Translations under genes and position numbers: made by a program | The notes under the pieces: generated by a model | The model's database searches: none | Told to the model about the DNA's origin: nothing | The model's input: only the letters and a program-made list of their open reading frames with translations | Part shown: positions 45,062-51,501 of the stretch, in pieces | How positions within the stretch are numbered: the stretch's first letter is position 1 | How the letters are laid out: every line of letters begins with the position of its first letter | DNA from: Acidobacteriota bacterium | GTDB lineage: Bacteria; Acidobacteriota; Terriglobia; Bryobacterales; Bryobacteraceae | Assembly: GCA_016185425.1 (NCBI GenBank) | Contig: JACPNQ010000011.1 | Coordinates: forward strand, 1-51,501 | Direction: 5' to 3' | DNA: 51,501 nucleotides

Positions 45062-45813
45062 GTGCCCGTTATCAGGGCATCGTGGATCGGTACACGATGG
45101 GGCGGATGTCTCCTTGCGCCAACTGCGGCGCGCATGGCGTGACACCGTGAACATTCTGGTTTGGGATGCTCCCGTCTATGAGCGGTTCTTTGCCGCAGTA
45201 CGGGAAGTCAACCGGCATTTGCCCAAGGGCCGGCGTATCAGGACACTTCTTGGCGATCCAGCGTTCGATTGGGACGAAATTGCGGCAAACGAGCAGTGGA
45301 AGATGGCGGCCCAGCGTGACACGCACGCCGCGGATGTCGTCGTGAGGGAGGTTCTACAGAAACGGCGTAAGGCGTTGCTGTTCTATGGTTCGTCACACGT
45401 AACCCGTGAGAACGCCTATCTCGCGTTTGGCGAAAAGCCGCGGCCTCCCAACGTAACGGAGACTCTGGAGCGCGCGCACGCGCAAAGAGTTTTTGTCATC
45501 TGGCCGGAAATGAATGGATGGGGCGGGATCGACAAAAGCTATCGGCGTCTTGCAGGTTGGCGGGTGCCATCGATCGGGCTGGTGAAGGACACGTGGCTGG
45601 GTGAGCAAATACTTGGTTCTCGCGGTAAGGTTCCTGCGCTGGAAGATTTGGCGGATGCCTTTCTCTATCTCGGGCCGGTACGTTCCTTGAGGCAGTCAGT
45701 CCCGCCTGCGAAGCTTTACTGGGACGCACTCTATATGGCTGAACTCGAAAGAAACGTCTTTCCAAGCCCCGGTAATTCGGAGCATTCGATGCATGCGGCC
45801 AGTTCCTCTCGCC
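45062..45813 (+). pseudogene. Decayed gene, frameshift near the start and altered 3' end
   Basis: The longest frame (from a TTG at 45114) opens L-R-Q-L-R-R-A-W-R-D-T-V-N-I-L-V-W-D and contains R-T-L-L-G-D-P-A-F-D-W-D-E and V-L-Q-K-R-R-K-A-L-L-F-Y-G-S-S-H-V, a pattern I associate with ChaN/Tiki-like or erythromycin-esterase-like proteins, without being certain. In a neighbouring frame upstream, A-R-Y-Q-G-I-V-D-R-Y-T-M-G is what should come before it, which indicates a frameshift around 45095-45115. The start of the gene is lost. The end carries the sequence L-R-Q-S-V-P-P-A-K-L-Y-W-D-A-L-Y-M-A, which is also found intact 1.1 kb downstream; compared with that copy this one lacks about 50 bp and therefore ends in another frame (extends to 45920). 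Confidence 0.65.
45681..45813 (+). repeat. Direct repeat copy 1 of a gene 3' end
   Basis: Starts with CGTTCCTTGAGGCAGTCAGT and ends GGCCAGTTCCTCTCGCC. The same region occurs at 46839-47023 (185 bp) with scattered substitutions. Copy 1 lacks about 50 bp between CTGAACTCGAA and GAAACGTCTTTCC. Both lie in the coding direction of the decayed gene. Confidence 0.85.
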
Positions 45814-45922
45814 GTCTCAGCCAGCAACCGCGGCTGGTCGACGGGCGGCGTCTATCGTCCAGTCCGCCGTCTAGGGCCTCCGGCAGCCCTTTTCTTCTTC
45901 ACATAATGGCGCTATTCTGATA

Positions 45923-45938
45923 GCACCTAAAAAGGTGC
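45923..45938. promoter_or_regulatory. Palindromic operator candidate for the phd/parE module
   Basis: GCACCT AAAA AGGTGC is a perfect 16-bp inverted repeat 19 bases before the phd start codon, and sits just upstream of the Shine-Dalgarno AGGAGC (45945-45950). Phd/YefM antitoxins repress their own operon by binding such palindromes. TATTCT at 45913-45918 could be a -10 element next to it. Confidence 0.6.
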
Positions 45939-45956
45939 CATACCAGGAGCGATCCC

Positions 45957-46247
45957 ATGCTTGACATCACGAAAGACATCCAGTCGCTGACAACATTCCG
46001 CCGCCGGTCCGGTGACTTCATGAAACAACTCAAGAAAACCAAGCGCCCTGTGGTGCTGACTGTGAAGGGAAAGGCGGCGGCCATCGTACAGGACGCCGAA
46101 GCCTATCAGCGCCTGCTCGACATTGCCGCCAGTGCCGATCCCGAGGAGGGTATCCGTCAGGGCCTGGAGGACGCAAAGCAGGGCAAGGTCCGGCCAGCGA
46201 GAGAGTTTTTCGCGGACTTCGAAGCCACGCATGGCATACCTCGTTAA
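45957..46247 (+). CDS. Phd/YefM-family antitoxin
   Basis: 96 residues with the family layout: T-T-F-R-R-R-S-G-D-F-M-K-Q-L-K-K-T-K-R-P, V-V-L-T-V-K-G-K-A-A-A-I-V-Q-D, then E-A-Y-Q-R-L-L-D and a Glu-rich helical tail (E-E-G-I-R-Q-G-L-E-D-A-K) that binds the toxin. AGGAGC precedes the ATG. The N-terminal fold binds DNA, most likely the palindrome at 45923-45938. The parE-type gene overlaps its 3' end by 17 bp. The module looks intact in contrast to everything else around it. Confidence 0.93.
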   Translation: MLDITKDIQSLTTFRRRSGDFMKQLKKTKRPVVLTVKGKAAAIVQDAEAYQRLLDIAASADPEEGIRQGLEDAKQGKVRPAREFFADFEATHGIPR

Positions 46248-46545
46248 TCTCACCGCCCGCGCCGGGCGCGATCTCGCTCTTCTCTACGTGCAGATCGACG
46301 CCGGGGATTCCGGCGCGGCCGTGAAATGGTATCGCGGGTTCAAAGAGGCGATCCTCAGCCTGGAAGGTCAGCCGAATCGTTGCCCCGTGACGCCAGAGAA
46401 TGACAAGTTCAGGCATTTACTGTACGGCAACAAGCCGCATATTTATCGCGCGATATACCGCGTGCTGGAAAAGCAGAAGCAGGTTGAAGTACTGCACATC
46501 CGCCACGGCGCAAGGCGCAGGTTCAAGGGTGCCGATGTCACATAG
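46231..46545 (+). CDS. ParE/RelE-family toxin
   Basis: 104 residues from the ATG at 46231, which overlaps the antitoxin end. The start M-A-Y-L-V-N-L-T-A-R-A-G-R-D-L-A-L-L-Y is the first strand and helix of the RelE/ParE fold; N-R-C-P-V-T-P-E-N, Y-R-A-I-Y-R-V-L-E and V-L-H-I-R-H-G-A-R-R complete it, and the final Arg-rich segment contains the usual R-H-G-A-R-R. Whether it cuts mRNA (RelE) or blocks gyrase (ParE) cannot be decided from sequence; P-V-T-P-E-N is more ParE-like. A longer in-frame start at 46123 overlaps the antitoxin gene heavily and is rejected. Confidence 0.9.
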   Translation: MAYLVNLTARAGRDLALLYVQIDAGDSGAAVKWYRGFKEAILSLEGQPNRCPVTPENDKFRHLLYGNKPHIYRAIYRVLEKQKQVEVLHIRHGARRRFKGADVT

Positions 46546-46555
46546 GGAGAGCTAA

Positions 46556-46838
46556 CGCAGACGTGCCGATTGGGACATAAGCAACGCTAGGAAGAATGGG
46601 GCCAAGGAAACAGCCAACACGACAGCGCCCGGCATCAGTGCTGATTTCCTTACGGGAAGCACGGAAATCGGCCTGGATCGAATCCGCACGCGGCTTCTCG
46701 ACCTCACCAATCGCAATAAGCTCCTCAACTTCCGGCATTCCCCGGCATCGTCCCTGCCTGTGGTCGATGTCCCCATCGACGCCGTGTTCCGGCAACTCTG
46801 CGGCGCCGAATTACTTGCGTTTCTGGCCGTCCCGAAGC
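46556..46838 (+). pseudogene. N-terminal fragment of a DUF4011-type helicase
   Basis: In frame, I-G-L-D-R-I-R-T-R-L-L-D-L-T-N-R-N-K-L-L, then D-V-P-I-D-A-V-F-R-Q-L and L-L-A-F-L-A-V-P are the signature opening of large DUF4011/DUF3320 superfamily I helicase-like proteins, which are over 1500 residues and often found in defence islands. Here only about 90 residues remain. There is no ATG, GTG or TTG start between the upstream TAA (46553-46555) and the domain, and at ~46839 the sequence becomes the duplicated gene tail, after which the frame stops at 46900. It is therefore a remnant joined to unrelated DNA. Confidence 0.72.
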
Positions 46839-47023
46839 CGTTCCTTGAGGCAGTCAGTCCCGCCTGCAAAACTTTACCGGGACGCGCTGTATATGGCTGA
46901 ATTCAAACGGCGAAACCGCCTCCAATGCGGATTCAACAGTGGCGAGCTGCAACGATTGAAGAAACGTCTTTCCAAGCGTCGGTAATTCGGAGCGTCCGAT
47001 GCACGCGGCCAGCTCCGGTCGCC
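46839..47023 (+). repeat. Direct repeat copy 2 of a gene 3' end
   Basis: Fuller form of the segment at 45681-45813. Its intact frame ends F-K-R-R-N-R-L-Q-C-G-F-N-S-G-E-L-Q-R-L-K then K-K-R-L-S-K-R-R and TAA (46983-46985). It begins exactly where the DUF4011 homology ends, so the junction is probably a recombination point. Confidence 0.85.
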
Positions 47024-47056
47024 CGCGAGTAATGGCGTAGTGATTGCCGGCGTTCG

Positions 47057-47079
47057 CCCCCTCGACCGAAAGGGGGTTT
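47057..47079 (+). terminator. Hairpin followed by TTT
   Basis: CCCCCT (47057-47062), loop CGACCGAA, AGGGGG (47071-47076), then TTT. It could end transcription from the preceding remnants. The T run is short, so it may be weak. Confidence 0.45.
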
Positions 47080-47114
47080 ACCCTTCCGTGGTCGGAGTGA
47101 CGCAGGCCATCCTG

Positions 47115-47140
47115 TAGTAGGCACGAGTAGTAGGCACGAG
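47115..47140 (+). repeat. Two tandem 13-bp units
   Basis: TAGTAGGCACGAG is repeated exactly twice without a gap, between the duplicated gene tail and the HAD gene. It is a small tandem duplication typical of replication slippage. Confidence 0.8.
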
Positions 47141-47219
47141 TGCGGCGGGTTAGCGAACGAAGCATGGGAGTTCTCGTAACGACTTGGCCGCGCTTAACTA
47201 TCGGAGCGGCAGGTCTATA

Positions 47220-47953
47220 ATGGGCGTCTTGCGAGAAGGGATGCTATCGGATGTGCAGGCCGTAGTCTTCGATCTCGACGGAACCCTACTGGACCGTCGG
47301 CGGAGCTTTGAGCAGTTTGTTCGAGGTCAATGGAAACGGTTTGCGCACTTCCTCAAGGCTGTCGACCGGGAGCAGTACGTTCGGGCGCTCATCGAGGGTG
47401 ATCGCGGCGGGTTGCTCCACGGAAGGAGTTGTTTACCGGCGCCATCTCGCGGTTCGAGCTGCCGTCTGCCCTGGCTGAGACTCTGCTAAACGATTACCGC
47501 GCCGGATTTCCCAGTGCCTGTGTGCTTTTCCTTGATGCCGCGCAGACGCTTTCCTCACTTCGCGCAGCAGGCCTAAAGCTCGGGCTGATCACGAATGGCT
47601 CCGTTCGCATGCAGGGCGCCAAGCTGACCTGCCTCGCTCTCGCGCCCATGTTTGATACCATCCTCATCTCAGACGCTGAGGGCATCAGCAAACCTGAGCG
47701 CGAGATCTTTGACCGTGCATTGGGGCGACTCAACGTGAATCCGGCTCATGCTGTCTTTGTGGGTGACCACCCTGACGTAGACGTTGCGGGAGCACGAGCG
47801 GCGGGAATGCGGGCAGTTTGGCGTCGAGACCCCACTGTGTCACGAGTGGTAGAGGCTGATGCCGTCATCGAAGAACTCGGTGACCTTCTCACGTTGCTGA
47901 TGGTCGGTTTACCGACCGCGAAAATCAAGAAGCGTAAGGACAGTAATGGCTGA
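47220..47953 (+). pseudogene. HAD-superfamily hydrolase gene with a frameshift
   Basis: From ATG at 47220 the first part has the nucleophile motif V-V-F-D-L-D-G-T-L-L-D (D18, D20) and L-K-A-V-D-R-E-Q-Y-V. At about 47421 the sequence CACGGAAGGAGTTG loses one base compared with what the frame needs; the correct continuation K-E-L-F-T-G-A-I-S-R-F-E-L is in another frame. That frame then contains motif II I-T-N-G-S, motif III S-K-P-E-R-E-I-F and motif IV V-G-D-H-P-D-V-D, and ends at 47953. With the shift removed, the protein would be an intact ~244-residue phosphatase-like enzyme, so this is one indel or sequencing error. The DUF3883 ATG overlaps its stop by 8 bp (47946-47953), so they share a transcript. 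Confidence 0.8.
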
Positions 47954-48776
47954 CGAAGCGAAGATAGGAACGCCCTGGCAAGATCCTGAACTTGACTTGA
48001 TCGTCGCGGATTACTTCGACATGCTCAAGGCCGAAATTGCCGGCCGGCCCTACGTCAAGGCACGACACTGCATGGAAATTATGGCCCAGACCGGTCGCAC
48101 ACACCGCTCAGTAGAATTCAAGCATCAAAACATCTCCGCCGTACTGGATGAACTGGGAATGCCATGGATCTTCGGTTACATTCCGAAACGGAACTATCAG
48201 AACGCAATCTTTAGCGCGATCGACCGCTATCTCAGCAACCATTGGGACATCGCCGAGTACGTGCCCGATGTGAAATCGATTCAGGCGGCGCCATCCATTG
48301 TCTTCGTCGAACCGCCGGTCCTAAGCGTCGAGCAGTCCGTGCCGAGCGGCCTCCGCCGGCTAGTCAGGAAGTTCGACCCAGTGGAGCGCGACCATAGGAA
48401 TCGCTCACTTGGGCAAGCGGGAGAAGCTTTTGTGGTCGACGTAGAGCGTCGCAGGCTCTCAGAGATTGACCGGCAAGATCTAGCACGGAAGGTAAGGTGG
48501 GTAGCCGCAGAGGATGGCGACGGAGCCGGCTACGACGTTCTCTCATTTGAACCTGGGGGTCACGAAAGGCTCATCGAAGTCAAAACCACGAACGGATCGG
48601 CCCGGACGCCGTTCTATCTGAGCAGAAATGAACGAGAAATGGCCAGTGAGCGTCCAGCCGAATGGCAAGTCTACCGCGTCCACCTATTCTCTAAGGGGGC
48701 GCGAATCTTCACGATCGCCCCGCCCTTAGAGCAATCAGTTCGACTGATGCCGGAGACTTGGCGCGCTTCATTCTGA
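47946..48776 (+). CDS. DUF3883 protein, PD-(D/E)XK-like
   Basis: 276 residues. The N-terminal ~110 residues (P-E-L-D-L-I-V-A-D-Y-F-D-M-L, R-S-V-E-F-K-H-Q-N-I-S-A-V-L) form a helical domain seen in some restriction-related proteins. The C-terminal part matches DUF3883: G-Q-A-G-E-A-F-V (E160), G-Y-D-V-L-S-F (D197) and L-I-E-V-K-T-T-N-G (E211, K213), then F-Y-L-S-R-N-E. These are the acidic-x-Lys positions of a PD-(D/E)XK nuclease fold. DUF3883 is common in defence genes. Its ATG overlaps the HAD gene end, so translation is probably coupled, and the HNH gene follows 127 bp later. Target unknown. Confidence 0.85.
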   Translation: MADEAKIGTPWQDPELDLIVADYFDMLKAEIAGRPYVKARHCMEIMAQTGRTHRSVEFKHQNISAVLDELGMPWIFGYIPKRNYQNAIFSAIDRYLSNHWDIAEYVPDVKSIQAAPSIVFVEPPVLSVEQSVPSGLRRLVRKFDPVERDHRNRSLGQAGEAFVVDVERRRLSEIDRQDLARKVRWVAAEDGDGAGYDVLSFEPGGHERLIEVKTTNGSARTPFYLSRNEREMASERPAEWQVYRVHLFSKGARIFTIAPPLEQSVRLMPETWRASF

Positions 48777-48903
48777 ACTTGTGTGCCTCGACATTCTCAA
48801 AACAGTTATCCGATGCGCAAATTGAGTTTGCGAAGGTCAAGCAATCGGCGTGGATGCGGCGGGCGATCCCGACGCCACGCTGTAAACTAATGATCTGATC
48901 CAG

Positions 48904-49848
48904 ATGCGCCTCTTCGTCGCCGTGACTGACAATGAGTGGTTCATTCTCCACACTTCGAAGGCTCAGGTCGAGGAAGTAAACTTCTGGCGTCCATCGCCCG
49001 ATGCAACTTTCAAGGCGCTGCATCCCGGCGAATTGCTTCTCTTCAAGTTGAAATCCCCGAACGACGCTATTGCCGGTGGCGGTTTCTTCACCCGCTTTCT
49101 TCAAATGCCGATCAACCTGGCCTGGGAGACGTTCGGAGAGGCAAACGGCGTGAAGTCCTTGTCAGAGTTCCGATCTCGGATCGCACGCATTCGAAACGTG
49201 CCAATGCGACCCGCTGACAACCCTACCGTGGGCTGCATTATGCTCGGAGAGCCATTCTTTTGGCCGCAGTCCGATTGGATTCCACGCCCACCAGAACTTA
49301 GCGTGAGCAGTCAAGTAGGCAAGACTTTCGATTCTGAAGAAGCAGCGGGCAGACGACTTTGGGAGGAAGTCCGTGAACGTCTGAAGCGTATTCCCCCATC
49401 CCAGTTTGGGCAGTCCACCGCCACCGCGGCAGCAATCGAGTCGAACGGATTTGGGAGACCGCAAATCATTCATCCTCGCCTTGGTCAAGGACTGTTTCGG
49501 GTCATGGTCACCGAGGCGTACAACTCGAAGTGTGCGATCACTGGAGAACGCACGCTGCCAGTTCTCGAGGCGGGGCACATAAAGCCGTATTCTCTCGTGC
49601 AGCGACACGAGGTTTCAAATGGCCTACTATTGCGAAGCGATCTTCACCGACTGTTCGATGGAGGTTACCTGACAATCGACCCAGTCGATAGGCGAGTCGT
49701 TGTCAGCAATCGGATCAAGGCAGAGTTCCAGAATGGAAAGGAGTACTACAAGCTCGAAGGACAGGTGCTCCGAGAACCGGATCAGGCATGGGCCAAACCC
49801 TCAACCGAGAATCTGGAATATCACGCCTGCATTGTGTTTCAGCAATAG
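48904..49848 (+). CDS. HNH endonuclease with PUA-like N-terminal domain
   Basis: 314 residues. The C-terminal nuclease has C210-x-I-T-G, L-E-A-G-H-I (H225), N239 and L-H-R-L-F-D (H248), which is an HNH motif of the restriction-endonuclease type. The first ~120 residues (F-V-A-V-T-D-N-E-W-F, V-N-F-W-R-P-S, P-G-E-L-L-L-F-K-L, G-G-G-F-F-T-R-F) fit a PUA-like/ASCH-EVE-type fold found in front of HNH domains. In such fusions the front domain can read modified bases. No methyltransferase gene is adjacent, so a modification-dependent restriction enzyme is the best guess. Start is ATG; no strong Shine-Dalgarno. Context of defence-type genes supports a phage or plasmid target. Confidence 0.87.
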   Translation: MRLFVAVTDNEWFILHTSKAQVEEVNFWRPSPDATFKALHPGELLLFKLKSPNDAIAGGGFFTRFLQMPINLAWETFGEANGVKSLSEFRSRIARIRNVPMRPADNPTVGCIMLGEPFFWPQSDWIPRPPELSVSSQVGKTFDSEEAAGRRLWEEVRERLKRIPPSQFGQSTATAAAIESNGFGRPQIIHPRLGQGLFRVMVTEAYNSKCAITGERTLPVLEAGHIKPYSLVQRHEVSNGLLLRSDLHRLFDGGYLTIDPVDRRVVVSNRIKAEFQNGKEYYKLEGQVLREPDQAWAKPSTENLEYHACIVFQQ

Positions 49849-50303
49849 GCGAGTTCGATCGCTTCGGCCGGCGGGTGCTGTTCTGAATCGCGGCGGACAT
49901 CGACAAGAGGACCGTTCACGCCTACTGCGATATTACAGGTTCGAGTTGTGCGCTCGGTACTAAATGAAGTTTGCGCGTGGTCAGAGGAAACAGTGGCCCT
50001 GATCCATTTCGTCGAGCGAAACCGCAGATCAGGCAGACGCCTCCCTCCCTCGCCAAAATTGATCGAAGTGCGCACTCAATTCACTGCCCAATCATTCGCG
50101 TGCGTAACACCGTCGTCGTTTACAAGAATCCCTTGCAAAGCTTATCGCACTCGCATATTCTGAGGCTTACCTGGACAGTGTCTAATTCCCAATTCTACGA
50201 TGGACCTCGGAAGTCCAAATGCGCGTTTGCGAAATGCACCTAGCCCAAGAGGGTTTACAGGCACAATAACCTGTGCCAAGAGAATCGGAGAAGGCCCGAA
50301 GCG
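49849..50303. other. 455-bp gap without a recognisable gene
   Basis: Short frames here are of low quality on both strands. A small stem (GGCACA, 6-base loop, TGTGCC) lies at about 50253-50275. GGAGAAGG at about 50287-50294 is the ribosome-binding site of the next gene. Confidence 0.5.
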
Positions 50304-51383
50304 ATGAGCTCAGACTATGTGGACAAAATTTGTGGCCTCGGGGGGCAGGCGAATAAATTTGAAAGGTTCGTTCGCCTCCTCGCCACTGAGCGCTGGCCTG
50401 GCGTAGTCTCGCAATCACTGGACCAAGATGGCCTATTTGATGTCCAAGTTGAACATCGCGGTAAGGTGACCGCACAGATCGAATGCAAAGCGAAGACCTT
50501 CCCTCCCGGTACGAGCGAGGCGGTAAGAAGTAACTACCTAACGTCGCAACAGATTGAAACTCTAAAGGCGCGACTTAAAAGGTGTGACGCCGGCGAGCGA
50601 TTTCTTGCACTTACAGCAGACGTTCCATCGGGCAAATGGAGTGCGCCCAGCGGTTTGGCGCACCTCACGTTTTGGGGCGCAAACGAGATGGCAGCGATGG
50701 CAAAAAGGAGTCCTGTTGCGAAGGCGTTCTTAGGATTGACGCCGGACAAAATCATCCTCGATCACGATCTGAGTTACATCGTGGCCACTTCAGGACCGTG
50801 GTTTCGTCGCCTCCCAATCGGTGAAGTCATCGCTAATGCAGATAAGGAACGCCAAGAGATATTTATCGAGCAATCCCGCTCAGTACTCGTGTACGGTCCG
50901 CCGCGCATTGGAAAAACCTGCTCGGCGGTGCGGCAGGCATGGCAATGGCTGGAGTTGCATAAGAATGGGAGGACTATTGACCAGCCTCCACCACATGTGT
51001 TCCTGCTTAACGCCTCGCGGGACGAACCGGAGTTGGTCTCCGGGTTAGCTCCCCGAGTCGAGCTTCCTTCGTTATTTGTGATTGACGACATTCACTTTGC
51101 CGGAGATCGAATCAAGGAGTGGGTAGCGCATATCGCGAGTGTTAAGGAGGCCAACCCTGCAACCCGAGTGATTTGGATTGCCCGAGATGAGGGGGTTCAT
51201 AGCAAGCTTGGGAGCCCTCGCCCGGATTTGTGCCGATTCGACATCACAAAGACGCTGGATCTGTTCAAGCGAAAGCTTTCGGCCGCCAGAAAACCGCACC
51301 TAATCGTTACGGTTCTAGAGACGGGCTTGGATCCTGGAATCGTCTCTGATTTGCCGGTCAGCGGCGCGTGTCAACGACTTTGA
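50304..51383 (+). CDS. PD-(D/E)XK-like/P-loop NTPase fusion, possible defence protein
   Basis: 359 residues. Residues ~15-130 carry D42/D46 in Q-D-G-L-F-D-V-Q-V and E60-x-K62 in A-Q-I-E-C-K-A-K, the spacing of a restriction-type nuclease core. The second part has Walker A V-Y-G-P-P-R-I-G-K-T (198-205 is G-P-P-R-I-G-K-T) and Walker B L-F-V-I-D-D-I-H (257-264). Walker A followed by a Trp-rich helix and a D-D in Walker B resemble STAND/AAA-type NTPases. It ends at L-P-V-S-G-A-C-Q-R-L without the expected helical-repeat sensor domain, so it may be truncated, or the sensor may be outside. Nuclease plus NTPase in one chain is the plan of several abortive-infection proteins. Third positions are less GC-rich than upstream genes by eye, suggesting acquisition. 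Confidence 0.75.
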   Translation: MSSDYVDKICGLGGQANKFERFVRLLATERWPGVVSQSLDQDGLFDVQVEHRGKVTAQIECKAKTFPPGTSEAVRSNYLTSQQIETLKARLKRCDAGERFLALTADVPSGKWSAPSGLAHLTFWGANEMAAMAKRSPVAKAFLGLTPDKIILDHDLSYIVATSGPWFRRLPIGEVIANADKERQEIFIEQSRSVLVYGPPRIGKTCSAVRQAWQWLELHKNGRTIDQPPPHVFLLNASRDEPELVSGLAPRVELPSLFVIDDIHFAGDRIKEWVAHIASVKEANPATRVIWIARDEGVHSKLGSPRPDLCRFDITKTLDLFKRKLSAARKPHLIVTVLETGLDPGIVSDLPVSGACQRL

Positions 51384-51501
51384 GACAGTCGGCAAAGATA
51401 TTTACTGAGTATCGTTGAACGGAGTTAGTGGTTTGTTGATCCAGGCGTGAGTGGGCGCTGGACTGGATTGGGGCGGACGCTTCACAAATCGTTCGGGGTG
51501 A
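51384..51501. other. Window edge, nothing recognised
   Basis: The last 118 bp have no gene that I can support. Confidence 0.4.

Overview
This is a high-GC bacterial chromosome segment that fits an acidobacterium of the Solibacter/Bryobacter type (Acidobacteriota). The clues are three very large Oar-like TonB-dependent receptors with N-terminal carboxypeptidase-regulatory-like domains, two proteins of the 'VWFA-related acidobacterial' type (one intact, one decayed), and an adjacent DUF1592/DUF1552 pair typical of Acidobacteriota and Planctomycetes. There is no rRNA, tRNA or CRISPR array that I can see. The assignment is by gene content only.

Layout. 1-4.8 kb: a leftward DNA-repair operon (beta-CASP exonuclease, ATP-dependent DNA ligase, Lhr-like helicase) running into a partial Rpn-type nuclease gene; its genes overlap by 1-4 bases, and the helicase looks catalytically degraded. 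4.9-8.8 kb: type II NADH dehydrogenase, a Ca2+/H+ antiporter and a short Hsp70. 8.8-16 kb: TonB receptor divergent from a LysR regulator, then a run with a small membrane protein, a GGDEF-like protein without the GGDEF signature, a PilZ protein and a dTDP-4-dehydrorhamnose reductase. 16-22.9 kb: ankyrin protein, a 1-kb gene-poor gap, VWA protein, AlkA-type glycosylase, membrane methyltransferase-like protein, an exported unknown, and a small exported-protein gene with a stop codon just after its signal peptide. 23-38 kb: two more TonB receptors, a Gfo/Idh/MocA oxidoreductase, the DUF1592/DUF1552 pair, a serine hydrolase, a TPR protein and a seven-heme cytochrome c. A ~200-bp structured repeat occurs here twice (31.4 and 38.5 kb).

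38.8-45 kb: argG, a VOC protein, a collapsed VWA pseudogene whose 3' end overlaps the start of a stand-alone Cas6-like RAMP protein, a damaged vapBC module, a DUF4337 membrane protein, and an ECF sigma operon ending in a protein with a Lys-Asp repeat tail.

45-51.5 kb is accessory DNA: a decayed gene whose 3' end is duplicated 1.1 kb away, an intact Phd/ParE toxin-antitoxin pair with a palindromic operator candidate, a fragment of a DUF4011 helicase, a frameshifted HAD hydrolase, and then three same-strand genes with nuclease features: a DUF3883 protein, an HNH endonuclease with a PUA-like front domain, and a PD-(D/E)XK-like/P-loop NTPase fusion. I read this end as a defence island under turnover and as the best place to look for an undescribed system; that reading is inference from domain content.
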